DNA of 64,000 nt, from the NCBI RefSeq assembly GCF_029436685.1, contig NZ_JAROCY010000016.1, forward strand, positions 1 to 64,000, written 5' to 3'. This DNA is from Novosphingobium cyanobacteriorum. Its GTDB lineage: Bacteria > Pseudomonadota > Alphaproteobacteria > Sphingomonadales > Sphingomonadaceae. Made by a program: the position numbers and the translations under genes. Position 1 is the stretch's first letter. The number at the start of each line of letters is the position of its first letter. Positions 25,997 through 35,156 of the stretch are shown here, piece after piece. The notes beneath the pieces are model-generated. The model saw only the letters and a program-made list of their open reading frames with translations, had not been told where the DNA came from and ran no database searches.

Positions 25997-28900
25997 GCTG
26001 CGTTCTCCCCTTCGGCGAGCGGCCCTTCAAGCCAGTCGACCTTCTCAAGCTTGCGGACGATGACGTATTCGTCGCGGTTGGAACCGACGGTGCCGTAATA
26101 GTTGAACCCGTAGGCCTGCTGGACGTAGCCGCCGATCATGTGGGTCGGTTTGAGGATCGCGCGGGTCACCGAATTGTGGATCCCGCCGCGCTGGCCGGTC
26201 AGCGGCGAGCCGGGCACGTTCACGATCTTTTCCTGCGCATGGTACATGAACAGGGTGCCTTCCTTCATGCGCTGCGAGACGACCACGCGGGCAACCAGGG
26301 CGCCGTTGGCGTTGAAGGTTTCGACCCAGTCGTTGTCGACGAGGCCCGCCTTGGCGGCATCGACCTCGCTCATCCACACGATCGGTCCGCCGCGCGACAG
26401 GGTCAGCATCAGCTGATTGTCGGTATAGGTGGAGTGGATCCCCCACTTCTGGTGCGGGGTGATGAAGTTCAGCACCACGTGGGGTTGGCCTTCTGCCTTA
26501 TCGAGCATCGGCTTGACCGCCTTGGTATCGATCGGCGGGCGGTAGACGCAGAAGCCCTCGCCAAAGGCGCGCATCCACTTGTGATCCTGGTAAAGCTGCT
26601 GACGGCCCGTCAGGGTCCGCCACGGGATCAGCTCGTGGACGTTGGTGTAGCCGGCGTTGTAGCAGACATGCTCGCTTTCCAGCCCGGACCAGGTGGGCGA
26701 GGAAATGATCTTTCGTGGCTGAGCTTGGATGTCGCGGAAGCGGATCTTCTCCTCTTCCTTGGGCCGGGCCAGGTGGGTGTGATCGATCCCGGTGAACTGC
26801 GACAGTGCATCCCACGCCTTGACCGCCACTTCGCCGTTGGTTTCCGGTGCCAGCATCAGCAGCACTTCGGCCGCATCGATCGCGGTCTCGATCTTTGCCA
26901 TGCCGCTGGTTGGGCCTTCACCGCTCTGCGTGCCGTTGAGCTTGCGCAGGTTTTCCACCTCATGCGCGGTGTTCCAGGCGATGCCTTTGCCGCCGTTGCC
27001 GAGCTTGTCCATGAGCGGACCGAGCGCAGTGAAGCGGTTGTAGAGGTTCGGATAATCCCGCTCGACCAGGGCGACATTGGCCATGGTCTTGCCGGGGATC
27101 GGCTCGACCTGGCCCTGGCCCCAGTCGGCCACGTCGAACGGCTGGGCGATCTCGTTCGGGCTGTCATGCTGGATCGGGACCAGCACCAGGTCCTGCTCGA
27201 CGCCCAGCACTTCGGGAGCTACTTCGGAGAAGGCCTTGGCGATCCCCTTGTATATTTCCCAGTCGCTCTTCGATTCCCACACCGGGTCCACGGCCGCGCT
27301 TAGCGGGTGGATGAAGGGGTGCATGTCGGAAGTGTTGAGATCGTCCTTCTCGTACCAGCTGGCGGTCGGCAGGACGATGTCGGAGTAGACGCAGGTGGTC
27401 GACATCCGGAAGTCCAGTGTGACCAGGAGGTCCAGCTTACCCTTGGGCGCTTCATCGTGCCACTTCACGTCCCTGGGCTTCTGGTGACCCATTTCGCCCA
27501 GGTCCTTGCCCTGGACGCCGTGGGCCGTTCCCAGCAGGTGCTTGAGGAAATACTCGTGCCCCTTGCCGGATGAGCCAAGCAGATTTGAACGCCAGACGAA
27601 CATGTTGCGCGGCCAGTTGGCCTCGTCGTCCGGGTCCATGCATGACAGTTCCAAATCGCCGGCCTTCAGCCCCTGCGCGACATAGTCCTTCGGCTCCATG
27701 CCCGAAGCCTTTGCCGCCTTGCCCACTTCCAGCGGGTTGGTCTTGAGCTGCGGCGCGGAGGGCAGCCAGCCCATCCGCTCGGCCCGCGCGTTATAGTCGA
27801 TCAAGCTGGCGTCCCAGTCGCCCTTGGGCGCGGTGGGAGAGAGGATCTCGCCTACCCCCAGCGTCTCGTAACGCCACTGGTCGGTATGGGCATAGAAGAA
27901 GCTGGTGGAATTCATCTGCCGGGGCGGACGGTTCCAGTCGAGCGCGAAGGCCAGCGGCAGCCAGCCGGTCTGCGGGCGCAGCTTTTCCTGCCCGACATAG
28001 TGCGACCAGCCGCCGCCCGACTGGCCGACACAGCCGCACATCACCAGGAGATTGATGATCCCCCGGTAGTTCATGTCCATGTGATACCAGTGGTTGAGCC
28101 CGGCCCCCAGGATCACCATCGACTTGCCATTGGTCTTTTCCGCGTTGCTGGCAAACTCGCGCGCGGCCGTGATGATCGCATCGGCCGGAACGCCGGTGAT
28201 CTTCTCGCCCCAGGCCGGGGTGTAGGGTGCAGGATCGGCATAATCGCGGGCGACATGTTCACCGCCCAGGCCCCGGTCGAGGCCATAGTTGGCGCAGAAC
28301 AGGTCGAATACCGTGGCGACGTAGGTTCGCCCGTCCTTAAGCTCCAGTTCGCGCACGGGCACGCGCTTCATCAGCACGTCCGGATGGTCGGTGCCCTGGA
28401 AATGATCATGCTCGCGGTTGCCGAAATAGGGGAAGCCGACCTCGACTACCTCGTCGTGGTCCTTGTCGAGGATGGCGGTCATCCGCAGCTTCACATCGCT
28501 GCCCTTGCCATCCGTTTCCTGCAGGTTCCACTTGCCCTTCTCGCCCCAGCGGAAGCCGGCCGAGCCCGAAGGCACCACGACTTCGTCGCGGGCCTCGTCG
28601 ATCGCCACGCACTTCCATTCGGGATTGTTGCCCTCACCCAGCTCGCCCTTGAAATCGGACGCACGCAGCAGGCGTTCGGGCACCAGCCGGCCATCCTGCT
28701 CGACCAGCCGGACCAGCATCGGCATGTCCGAGTACTTGCGGCAATAGTCCTCGAAATACGGCACCTGCCGGTCGAGGTGAAATTCGCGCAGAATGACGTG
28801 GCCCATCGCCATGGCGAGCGCCGCATCGGTGCCCTGCTTTGGGTTGAGCCACAGGTCGGCGAACTTGGTTGCCTCGGCATAATCGGGGCTGACCACGGCC

Positions 28901-29730
28901 ACTTTGGCCCCGCGATAGCGCGCCTCGGTCATGAAGTGAGCATCGGGTGTGCGGGTCTGGGGCACGTTCGATCCCCACATCATCAGGAAGCCCGCATTGT
29001 ACCAGTCCGCGCTTTCCGGAACGTCGGTCTGCTCACCCCAGGTCATCGGGCTGGCGGGCGGCAGATCGCAGTACCAATCGTAAAAGCTCATGCAGGTCCC
29101 GCCGAGCAGCGAGAGATAGCGCGAACCCGCCGCATAGCTGACCATCGACATGGCCGGGATCGGGGAGAAGCCGATCACCCGGTCCGGGCCCCACTGCTTG
29201 GCGGTATAGGCGTTGGCCGCCGCGATGATCTCGTTCACCTCGTCCCAGGTCGAGCGCACGAAGCCGCCGTGGCCGCGGATCGCGGTATAGCTCTTGCGCT
29301 TGACCGGATCGTTCTGGATCGAGGCCCAGGCGGCGACTGGCGGCAGATCCCTGCGCGCGGCGCGCCACAGCTTGACCAGCCGCTTGCGGATCAACGGGTA
29401 TTTCAGCCGCTGGGCCGAATAGATGTACCAACTGTAGCTCGCCCCGCGCGGGCAACCGCGCGGTTCGTGGTTGGGCAGTTCCGGCCGGGTGCGCGGATAG
29501 TCGGTCTGCTGGGTTTCCCAGGTGATGATCCCGCCCTTGACGTAGATTTTCCAGCTGCACGAACCGGTGCAGTTCACCCCGTGGGTGCTGCGCACGATCT
29601 TGTCGTGCTGCCAGCGCTTGCGATAGCTGTCTTCCCAGTCGCGGGCTTCGGCGGTGGTGACCCCGTGGCCTTCGGAGAATTGCTCCTTCTTCTGGCGGAA
29701 GAAGGTCAGACGGTCGAGCAGGTGGCTCAT
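25993..29730 (-). CDS. narG: Respiratory nitrate reductase alpha subunit
   Basis: A 1245-residue molybdoenzyme, full family length. The FS0 cluster ligands are His50, Cys54, Cys58 (STHGVNCTGSCSW) and Cys93 (EPRGCPRGASYSW). The Mo ligand is Asp222 in YDWYCDLPPASPMTWGEQ, the same residue number as in E. coli NarG. It reduces nitrate to nitrite on the cytoplasmic side and needs the bis-MGD cofactor. There is no Tat signal, as expected for NarG rather than NapA. ATG 29730 overlaps the narK stop. Confidence 0.98.
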   Translation of the reverse strand: MSHLLDRLTFFRQKKEQFSEGHGVTTAEARDWEDSYRKRWQHDKIVRSTHGVNCTGSCSWKIYVKGGIITWETQQTDYPRTRPELPNHEPRGCPRGASYSWYIYSAQRLKYPLIRKRLVKLWRAARRDLPPVAAWASIQNDPVKRKSYTAIRGHGGFVRSTWDEVNEIIAAANAYTAKQWGPDRVIGFSPIPAMSMVSYAAGSRYLSLLGGTCMSFYDWYCDLPPASPMTWGEQTDVPESADWYNAGFLMMWGSNVPQTRTPDAHFMTEARYRGAKVAVVSPDYAEATKFADLWLNPKQGTDAALAMAMGHVILREFHLDRQVPYFEDYCRKYSDMPMLVRLVEQDGRLVPERLLRASDFKGELGEGNNPEWKCVAIDEARDEVVVPSGSAGFRWGEKGKWNLQETDGKGSDVKLRMTAILDKDHDEVVEVGFPYFGNREHDHFQGTDHPDVLMKRVPVRELELKDGRTYVATVFDLFCANYGLDRGLGGEHVARDYADPAPYTPAWGEKITGVPADAIITAAREFASNAEKTNGKSMVILGAGLNHWYHMDMNYRGIINLLVMCGCVGQSGGGWSHYVGQEKLRPQTGWLPLAFALDWNRPPRQMNSTSFFYAHTDQWRYETLGVGEILSPTAPKGDWDASLIDYNARAERMGWLPSAPQLKTNPLEVGKAAKASGMEPKDYVAQGLKAGDLELSCMDPDDEANWPRNMFVWRSNLLGSSGKGHEYFLKHLLGTAHGVQGKDLGEMGHQKPRDVKWHDEAPKGKLDLLVTLDFRMSTTCVYSDIVLPTASWYEKDDLNTSDMHPFIHPLSAAVDPVWESKSDWEIYKGIAKAFSEVAPEVLGVEQDLVLVPIQHDSPNEIAQPFDVADWGQGQVEPIPGKTMANVALVERDYPNLYNRFTALGPLMDKLGNGGKGIAWNTAHEVENLRKLNGTQSGEGPTSGMAKIETAIDAAEVLLMLAPETNGEVAVKAWDALSQFTGIDHTHLARPKEEEKIRFRDIQAQPRKIISSPTWSGLESEHVCYNAGYTNVHELIPWRTLTGRQQLYQDHKWMRAFGEGFCVYRPPIDTKAVKPMLDKAEGQPHVVLNFITPHQKWGIHSTYTDNQLMLTLSRGGPIVWMSEVDAAKAGLVDNDWVETFNANGALVARVVVSQRMKEGTLFMYHAQEKIVNVPGSPLTGQRGGIHNSVTRAILKPTHMIGGYVQQAYGFNYYGTVGSNRDEYVIVRKLEKVDWLEGPLAEGENAA

Positions 29731-32465
29731 GCGGTGGCTCCTTGGGCAATTGGGGCAGAGGGGGTGCGACCGCGCTCGACATCGTGGAGCAGGCCGCCCT
29801 TGCGGGTGTAGATGAACCAGGTCAGTGCGGCGCAGCTCGCGTAGAAGATCGCGAAGGCATAGAGCGCGGCCATCGGCGTACCCGTCGCGCTGATCGACAT
29901 CCCGAAGGCACGGGGGATGAAGAAGGCCCCATAGGCCGCGATTGCCGAGGTGAAGCCGACGATCGCGGCCGATTCCTTTTCGGCCTGGCGGGTGCGCTGG
30001 GCAGCGTCCAGTTCCGGCATCAGGCGCGGAACTTCCTGGCGCATGATGTTGGGGATCATCTGGAAGGTGGAGGCATTGCCCACCCCGGTGACGAAGAACA
30101 TGAAGATAAAGGCGCCCAGGAAACCGTTGAAATCCTTGGCTTCAAGGAAGTGGATCACGCCCAGGGCACCGGCGATCATGCCGATGAACACCCAAAAGGT
30201 GACCCGCGCCCCGCCCCAGCGGTCAGAAATCCAGCCGGTCGCAGCGCGGCTGATCGCGCCGACCAGCGGGCCGAGGAACACGTATTTCAGCACGTTGACG
30301 TCCGGGAACTGGCTTTTGGCGAGCAGTGGCAGGCCGGCCGAGAAGCCGATGAACGAACCGAAGGTGCCGGTGTAGAGCCAGCACATCAGCCAGTTGTGCT
30401 TGCGCTGGAAGATCACCGCCTGCTCGGCAAAGCTGGCCTTGGCATCGGCGATGTCGTTCATCCCGAACCAGGCAAGCAGGGTGCTGGCGATGATGAACGG
30501 CACCCAGATGAAGCCGGCGTTCTGCAACCACAGCTGGCTGCCATCCTTGGCCACTTGAGCGGTGCCACCAAGGGCACCAAACACCCCGGCCGTTATCACC
30601 AAAGGCACCGCAAACTGCATCACCGAGACACCCAGGTTGCCGAGCCCGGCATTGAGCGCCAGCGCGTTGCCCTTTTGCGCCTTGGGGAAGAAGAACCCGA
30701 TGTTGGACATCGAGCTGGCAAAGTTGCCACCCCCGAAGCCGCACAGCAGGGCCAGGACCAGGAAGATGAAGTACGGCGTATCCGGGTTCTGCACGGCATA
30801 GCCGATCCCGAAGGCCGGGATCAGCAGCGATGCGGTGGACAGCGTGGTCCACAACCGCCCGCCGAAGATCGGCACCATGAAGCTGTAGAAGATCCGGAAG
30901 GTCGCGCCCGACAGGCCGGGTAGCGCGGCCAGCCAGAAGAGCTGGTCCGTGGTGTAGTCAAAGCCGATGAGGGGCAGCTTTGCGACAACCACGGACCAGA
31001 CCATCCACACGCTGAAGGCCAGCAGCAGCGCGGGAATGGACAGGTAGAGATTGCGATTGGCGATCCGTTGGCCGGTTTCTTCCCAGAAGGCCGAATCCTC
31101 GGGCCGCCAGTCGGTCAGCACCTTGGCCTTCACGCCGTGTTCGGCATGAACCTCCTCGTCATGGAGGCCGGCCATTTCCGGGAACTGTGGCAGCGAGCGG
31201 GTATCGATCCCGGCAGCCTTCTGTTCCATCTGGCGGATCGCCAGGTGCATCCAGCCCAGCGCGACGGCGACAAGGGCGAACAGCACCATGAAGCAGCTGG
31301 TCCAGATCCCGGTCAGATCGCTGACCGCGCCGAACACGATCGGCAGGACGAACCCGCCGAGACCGCCGACCAGCCCGACCAGCCCGCCGACGGAGCCGAC
31401 GTGACCGGGATAATAGACCGGGATATGCTTGTAGACCGCCGCCTTGCCCAGCGACATGAAGAAGCCGAGCACGAAAACCGTGATGACGAAGGGCACCAGG
31501 CTCATCGAGGTGGAGAAGGTGATGTCACCCTTGATCCCGTGGATCACATAGTCGGTCGCGGGATAGGACAGCATGAACAGGCACAGCATCGAGACGCCGA
31601 AGGTCGCGTACATGATCCGCCGCGCGCCGTAGCGGTCGGACAGGATCCCGCCATAGGCCCGGAACACCGAAGCCGAGAGCGAGAACGTCGCCGCCAGCAT
31701 CCCCGCAACCTTGATGTCGACGCCGTAAACCCCGATCAGGTATTTGGGCAGCCACAGCGCCAGCGCGACGAACGCGCCGAAGACGAAGAAGTAGTAGAGC
31801 GAAAAGCGCCAGACCTGCTCGTTCTTGAGCGGCTCCAGCTGCTCTTTCAGCCCTTTGGGCTTTTCCCCGCTGATCTTGCGCGCGGCGAGATCGGGATCAT
31901 CCTTGGCGAACAGGAAGAACAGCACGGCGGTGATAGCCAGGACAACGGCCCAGATCTGGGCCACGGCCTGCCAGCCCATCGCCACCATCACCCAGGGCGC
32001 GACGAACTTGGTCACCGCCGCCCCGACATTGCCCATCCCGAAGAAGCCTAGCGCCGAGCCCTGCTTTTCCTGCGGGTACCACTTCGACACATAGGCCACA
32101 CCGACGGCAAAGCCACCGCCTGCCATGCCCAGCCCCAGCGCCGCCAGCAGCATCAGGATATAGGAATCGGCCTGGCTGAGCAGCACGGTCGAAGCCGCCG
32201 AAGCCAGCATGGTCAGCGGAAAGACGATCCGTCCGCCGTACTGGTCGGTCCAGACGCCCAGGAACAGGCGGACCAGCGATCCGGTCAGGATCGGCGTGCC
32301 GACCAGCAGGCCGAACTGGGTATCGTTCAGCCCCAGCTCCGCCTTGATCTCGATCCCGATGATTGCGAAAATCGTCCAGACCGCAAAGCAGATGGTGAAG
32401 GCAAAGGTGCTGAGCCCAAGGGCGCGGTTCTGTTGCCCGGCGCTGACCTGTTGCTGCAATGGCAT
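29727..32465 (-). CDS. narK: Fused NarK1-NarK2 nitrate/nitrite transporter
   Basis: A 912-residue fusion of two MFS domains with about 24 hydrophobic segments in total. The first (about 20-430) has FAVWTIFAIIGIEIKAELGLNDTQFGLLVG and GSLVRLFLGVWTDQYGGR. The second (about 490-900) has SVWMVWSVVVAKLPLIG, the nitrate signature in GFGGGNFASSMSNIGFFFPKAQKG and AGLGNLGVSVMQF. In Paracoccus such fusions combine nitrate/proton symport with nitrate/nitrite exchange. ATG 32465 was chosen over upstream Mets because an AGGGGA element and the FNR box lie before it. It is first in the 12-gene operon. Confidence 0.92.
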   Translation of the reverse strand: MPLQQQVSAGQQNRALGLSTFAFTICFAVWTIFAIIGIEIKAELGLNDTQFGLLVGTPILTGSLVRLFLGVWTDQYGGRIVFPLTMLASAASTVLLSQADSYILMLLAALGLGMAGGGFAVGVAYVSKWYPQEKQGSALGFFGMGNVGAAVTKFVAPWVMVAMGWQAVAQIWAVVLAITAVLFFLFAKDDPDLAARKISGEKPKGLKEQLEPLKNEQVWRFSLYYFFVFGAFVALALWLPKYLIGVYGVDIKVAGMLAATFSLSASVFRAYGGILSDRYGARRIMYATFGVSMLCLFMLSYPATDYVIHGIKGDITFSTSMSLVPFVITVFVLGFFMSLGKAAVYKHIPVYYPGHVGSVGGLVGLVGGLGGFVLPIVFGAVSDLTGIWTSCFMVLFALVAVALGWMHLAIRQMEQKAAGIDTRSLPQFPEMAGLHDEEVHAEHGVKAKVLTDWRPEDSAFWEETGQRIANRNLYLSIPALLLAFSVWMVWSVVVAKLPLIGFDYTTDQLFWLAALPGLSGATFRIFYSFMVPIFGGRLWTTLSTASLLIPAFGIGYAVQNPDTPYFIFLVLALLCGFGGGNFASSMSNIGFFFPKAQKGNALALNAGLGNLGVSVMQFAVPLVITAGVFGALGGTAQVAKDGSQLWLQNAGFIWVPFIIASTLLAWFGMNDIADAKASFAEQAVIFQRKHNWLMCWLYTGTFGSFIGFSAGLPLLAKSQFPDVNVLKYVFLGPLVGAISRAATGWISDRWGGARVTFWVFIGMIAGALGVIHFLEAKDFNGFLGAFIFMFFVTGVGNASTFQMIPNIMRQEVPRLMPELDAAQRTRQAEKESAAIVGFTSAIAAYGAFFIPRAFGMSISATGTPMAALYAFAIFYASCAALTWFIYTRKGGLLHDVERGRTPSAPIAQGATA

Positions 32466-32528
32466 GGCACTGAGTCCCCTGTAGTGGGTTGAATGCCAGC
32501 AGGAATGACCGATGATTTCCGGGTAAGC

Positions 32529-32542
32529 TTGATCCCGATCAA
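32529..32542. promoter_or_regulatory. Perfect FNR-type box upstream of narK
   Basis: TTGATCCCGATCAA matches TTGAT-N4-ATCAA exactly and is fully palindromic in its arms. It ends 64 bases before the narK ATG, a suitable place for an FNR/NarR-class activator of the nar operon. Confidence 0.85.
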
Positions 32543-32621
32543 GAAACGCCATTTCGGTCCCGCTTTCTGATTTCGGCCTGATCTGCGCGGGAAATCAGCC
32601 TGAAACAGATCAAGCAGGCGA

Positions 32622-32635
32622 TTGATGCACATCAA
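32622..32635. promoter_or_regulatory. Perfect FNR-type box upstream of the regulator gene
   Basis: TTGATGCACATCAA again matches TTGAT-N4-ATCAA exactly. It lies 45 bases before the GTG start of the Crp/Fnr-family gene, so that gene is likely controlled by itself or by a host FNR. An extra half-site, AGATCAAG, lies nearby at 32608. Confidence 0.85.
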
Positions 32636-32680
32636 GTGGGCTGCTAGGGTCGCTATCCAACCAAACAGGAAGTCTGCTGC

Positions 32681-33376
32681 GTGCGCCCCGGCGAAAGACC
32701 CGAAATCGCGAATCTGCCTCTGTTCCGGGAAATGCAGGACGCCCAGCGCGAACGGATCTTCACCGGATCGTTCCTGCAGGTCTTCCCGCCGCAGTTGACC
32801 CTGTTCGAGATGGGTCAGCGACCCGATTTCCTGCATGTCCTGGTCGACGGACTGGTGGAGCTCTATGCCCACAGCGCCGGGCGCGACACGACCATGCGGA
32901 TTGTGGAACCGGTTACCAGCTTCATCCTGGCCGCGGTGGTGACCGACCAGCCCTATCTGATGTCGGCCCGCACCTTGGTGGCATCGCGGATCCTGCTGGT
33001 TCCGGCCGCGCTGGTCCGCGAAGTGGTGAAGGATGATTGCGCGCTGATGCAGGCGACCATGCGTGAACTGGCCCAGGCCTATCGCGGCATGGTCCGCGCG
33101 CTGACTGACATGAAGCTGCGCCAGTCAGCCGAACGGCTGGGCAATCTGATCCTCGATCAGGAACGCCGCCAGGGCGGCACCGGCAAGGTTGCGCTTAAGG
33201 CGGAAAAACGCCTGCTGGCCTCGCTGCTGGGGATGACGCCCGAAAACCTTTCGCGCGCCTTCGGCCTGCTGGCCGCGCATGGCATCGAAGTCAGCGGCGC
33301 GCAGGTGACGATTACCGACCGGACCGCGCTGGAAGCCTATTCCCGGCCCGATCCGGTACGCGACGATCCGACCTGA
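32681..33376 (+). CDS. Crp/Fnr-family regulator, NarR-like
   Basis: A 231-residue regulator with a cyclic-nucleotide-like beta-roll (about 20-140), a long dimer helix and a C-terminal winged helix. The recognition helix reads LLGMTPENLSRAF; the E-x-x-S-R pattern is the one that reads TTGAT half-sites. The N-terminal cysteines that bind the FNR iron-sulfur cluster are absent, so it does not sense oxygen that way. Cysteine-less NarR of Paracoccus, which responds to nitrate/nitrite, is the best parallel. DNR/NnrR-type NO sensing is possible. GTG start after AGGAAG. Confidence 0.8.
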   Translation: MRPGERPEIANLPLFREMQDAQRERIFTGSFLQVFPPQLTLFEMGQRPDFLHVLVDGLVELYAHSAGRDTTMRIVEPVTSFILAAVVTDQPYLMSARTLVASRILLVPAALVREVVKDDCALMQATMRELAQAYRGMVRALTDMKLRQSAERLGNLILDQERRQGGTGKVALKAEKRLLASLLGMTPENLSRAFGLLAAHGIEVSGAQVTITDRTALEAYSRPDPVRDDPT

Positions 33377-34603
33377 TCAGAACTTCGCTTCAATCTGCAG
33401 CCACAGCTTGGTGGTGTCGGTGCCAAAGGCATCGGCATCGTAATGGGCCAGCTTGGCCGTCAGCACCACATGCTTGCCCACCGGATAACTGGCCAGTGCA
33501 TTCCATTCCCGGCCATAGGCCGTGCTGCCGACTGTCGATCCGAAATCGTGCCAGACGCCGCGCAGCACCAGCCCGGCCAGCGGGCCCTTGCCGGGAACCT
33601 TGTACCCGGCATCCAGATAGAAATCGCGCAGACCGCCGACCGGGGTGGTCAGGAACTTGTCGGCCCAGCCGTTGAAGGCATGCAGCGTCGCCAGCGGGGT
33701 CTGCAAGCCGACCGTGCCGTTGCCTTCCAGCCGCTCGTACCCGGCCTTCAGCGTCACCGGCCCGGCCTTGAATCCCGGCTCGATCAGCCAGTAATCCAGG
33801 GCGAAGCTGCGCGGATTGTTGCCGTGATCGTGCTGGCGAGCGTACTCGGCGGCATAGAGGATGGAGGACTTCCCTGCCACCGGCAGCTCGCCAGCGATCC
33901 GTACGCCCAGGGTCCGTGAACTGCTGGCCGGGCTTGAGGGGACATCCAGCCAATAGCCATAGGCCGAGAGCGTACCGATATGCTTGATCGTATAGGCGGC
34001 GCGGACCCCGTGAATGTCGGTATCGCGCCAGATGCCCTGGGGCGAATCCGGACCGAATACCCGGTTGACGCGCCAGGCATGGAGGTAGTCGATGCTGGCC
34101 CCCTTGTCTGGTTTGACCGTGACACGGGCGGCATCCAGCGTCTGGTCGTTCTGCCGCCAGCCAACCGAGCCGATCCAGCGCTGGTTGTCGAGATTGACCG
34201 CCTGCCTGCCGGCCGTGATTTCAAACTCGGCCGTGGGACGCCAGCGCAACCAGGCCTGGTTGAGGAGCACGTCCGAAGGGTCGGCAACCACCGGATAGGC
34301 GGTCTTGCCGTTGACCGTGTCGTTATAGCTGGTCTCGCCCAGCACCACGATCGCTTCGCCTTCAACCAGCGCGCTGAAACCGTGCCATTCGGCAGTCTTG
34401 ATCCCGGCCTTGACCCGCAGCGTAGATGCCGCTGCCTGCTCTGCCAGTCCATCCTGGTCGACCAGTTCAAGCCGGTAGCGCAGGTCGACATAGGGCGTGA
34501 CCGGCGGTGGCGCTGGCTTGGGCGCAGCGGTTTCGGCATGGGCGGCAGTGCCGGCCAGCAGGGCGGAAAGGACCAGGGCGAAACGGGCGCTTGCTTGATT
34601 CAT
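33377..34603 (-). CDS. Outer-membrane porin, alginate-export (AlgE-like) family
   Basis: A 408-residue beta-barrel with a signal peptide (ALVLSALLAGTAAHAE), then PYVDLRYRLELVDQDGLAEQAAASTLRVKAGIKT and AGRQAVNLDNQRWIGSVGWRQNDQTLDA, both typical of alginate-export-family porins. The final Phe (LWLQIEAKF) suits outer-membrane insertion. Within a nitrate island it is probably a passage for nitrate/nitrite, not alginate. It is divergent from the 34686 gene across a shared FNR-like box. Confidence 0.75.
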   Translation of the reverse strand: MNQASARFALVLSALLAGTAAHAETAAPKPAPPPVTPYVDLRYRLELVDQDGLAEQAAASTLRVKAGIKTAEWHGFSALVEGEAIVVLGETSYNDTVNGKTAYPVVADPSDVLLNQAWLRWRPTAEFEITAGRQAVNLDNQRWIGSVGWRQNDQTLDAARVTVKPDKGASIDYLHAWRVNRVFGPDSPQGIWRDTDIHGVRAAYTIKHIGTLSAYGYWLDVPSSPASSSRTLGVRIAGELPVAGKSSILYAAEYARQHDHGNNPRSFALDYWLIEPGFKAGPVTLKAGYERLEGNGTVGLQTPLATLHAFNGWADKFLTTPVGGLRDFYLDAGYKVPGKGPLAGLVLRGVWHDFGSTVGSTAYGREWNALASYPVGKHVVLTAKLAHYDADAFGTDTTKLWLQIEAKF

Positions 34604-34637
34604 GTCTTTCAGATCTGCCCGTAATCCGTATTTGTAA

Positions 34638-34651
34638 TTGACTTTCATCAA
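34638..34651. promoter_or_regulatory. FNR-like box in the divergent porin/nnrS promoter
   Basis: TTGACTTTCATCAA has one mismatch to TTGAT-N4-ATCAA. It stands about 35 bases from the start codons on both sides (34603 minus, 34686 plus), which would let one site serve both units. Confidence 0.65.
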
Positions 34652-34685
34652 CGATTGTTCGGCCCATCTGACCGAAGAGCCAGGC

Positions 34686-35156
34686 ATGACGTTTGATCTT
34701 TTCACTCTGGCCCGCGTCCTGCACGTCGCTGCTATCGTCGGCTGGATCGGCGGTGTCTGGTTCGTGACCTTCGTGGTGATGCCGGCCATTGTCCGCAGCG
34801 AGCCGCCCACCCGGCGCCTCTCCGCCTTCCACCAGATCGAGCAGGGCTTTGCCTCGCAGGCGAAGCTCTGGGTGCTGCTGGCCGGGGCCAGCGGGTTCTG
34901 GATGACCCACCAGGCCGGCCTGTGGAGCCGTTTTGCCGATCCCGGGTTCTGGTGGATGCACGCCATGCTGGTGCTGTGGACGATCTTTGCAGTGATGCTG
35001 TTCGTGGCTGAACCCCTGGTGCTGCACCGGCGAATGGCCGCTTCGCCAAAGCCCGAGACCGACTTCGCGAAGATGGTACTGGTCCACCGGGTCCTGTCGC
35101 TTGCCGCGCTGGTCACGGTCTTGGCGGCCATGGCCGGCGCCCACGGATTGCTGTGA
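34686..35156 (+). CDS. Small four-helix membrane protein (CopD/DUF2269-like)
   Basis: A 156-residue protein with four hydrophobic segments. Conserved-looking His residues lie in RVLHVAAIVGWIGGVWF (segment 1), FHQIEQGF, WMHAMLVLW and VHRVLSLAALV. The layout resembles CopD/DUF2269-type proteins that may bind heme or copper. It overlaps nnrS, so the two probably act together under the FNR-like box. Exact role unknown. Confidence 0.6.
   Translation: MTFDLFTLARVLHVAAIVGWIGGVWFVTFVVMPAIVRSEPPTRRLSAFHQIEQGFASQAKLWVLLAGASGFWMTHQAGLWSRFADPGFWWMHAMLVLWTIFAVMLFVAEPLVLHRRMAASPKPETDFAKMVLVHRVLSLAALVTVLAAMAGAHGLL

Noticed and set aside
27886..29811. A 641-codon plus-strand frame opposite narG
   Set aside because: narG is unmistakable on the other strand. 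The opposite frame is open only because of GC-rich codon bias.
32681..33376. Calling the regulator a true oxygen-sensing FNR
   Set aside because: The N-terminal and central cysteines needed for the iron-sulfur cluster are not present.
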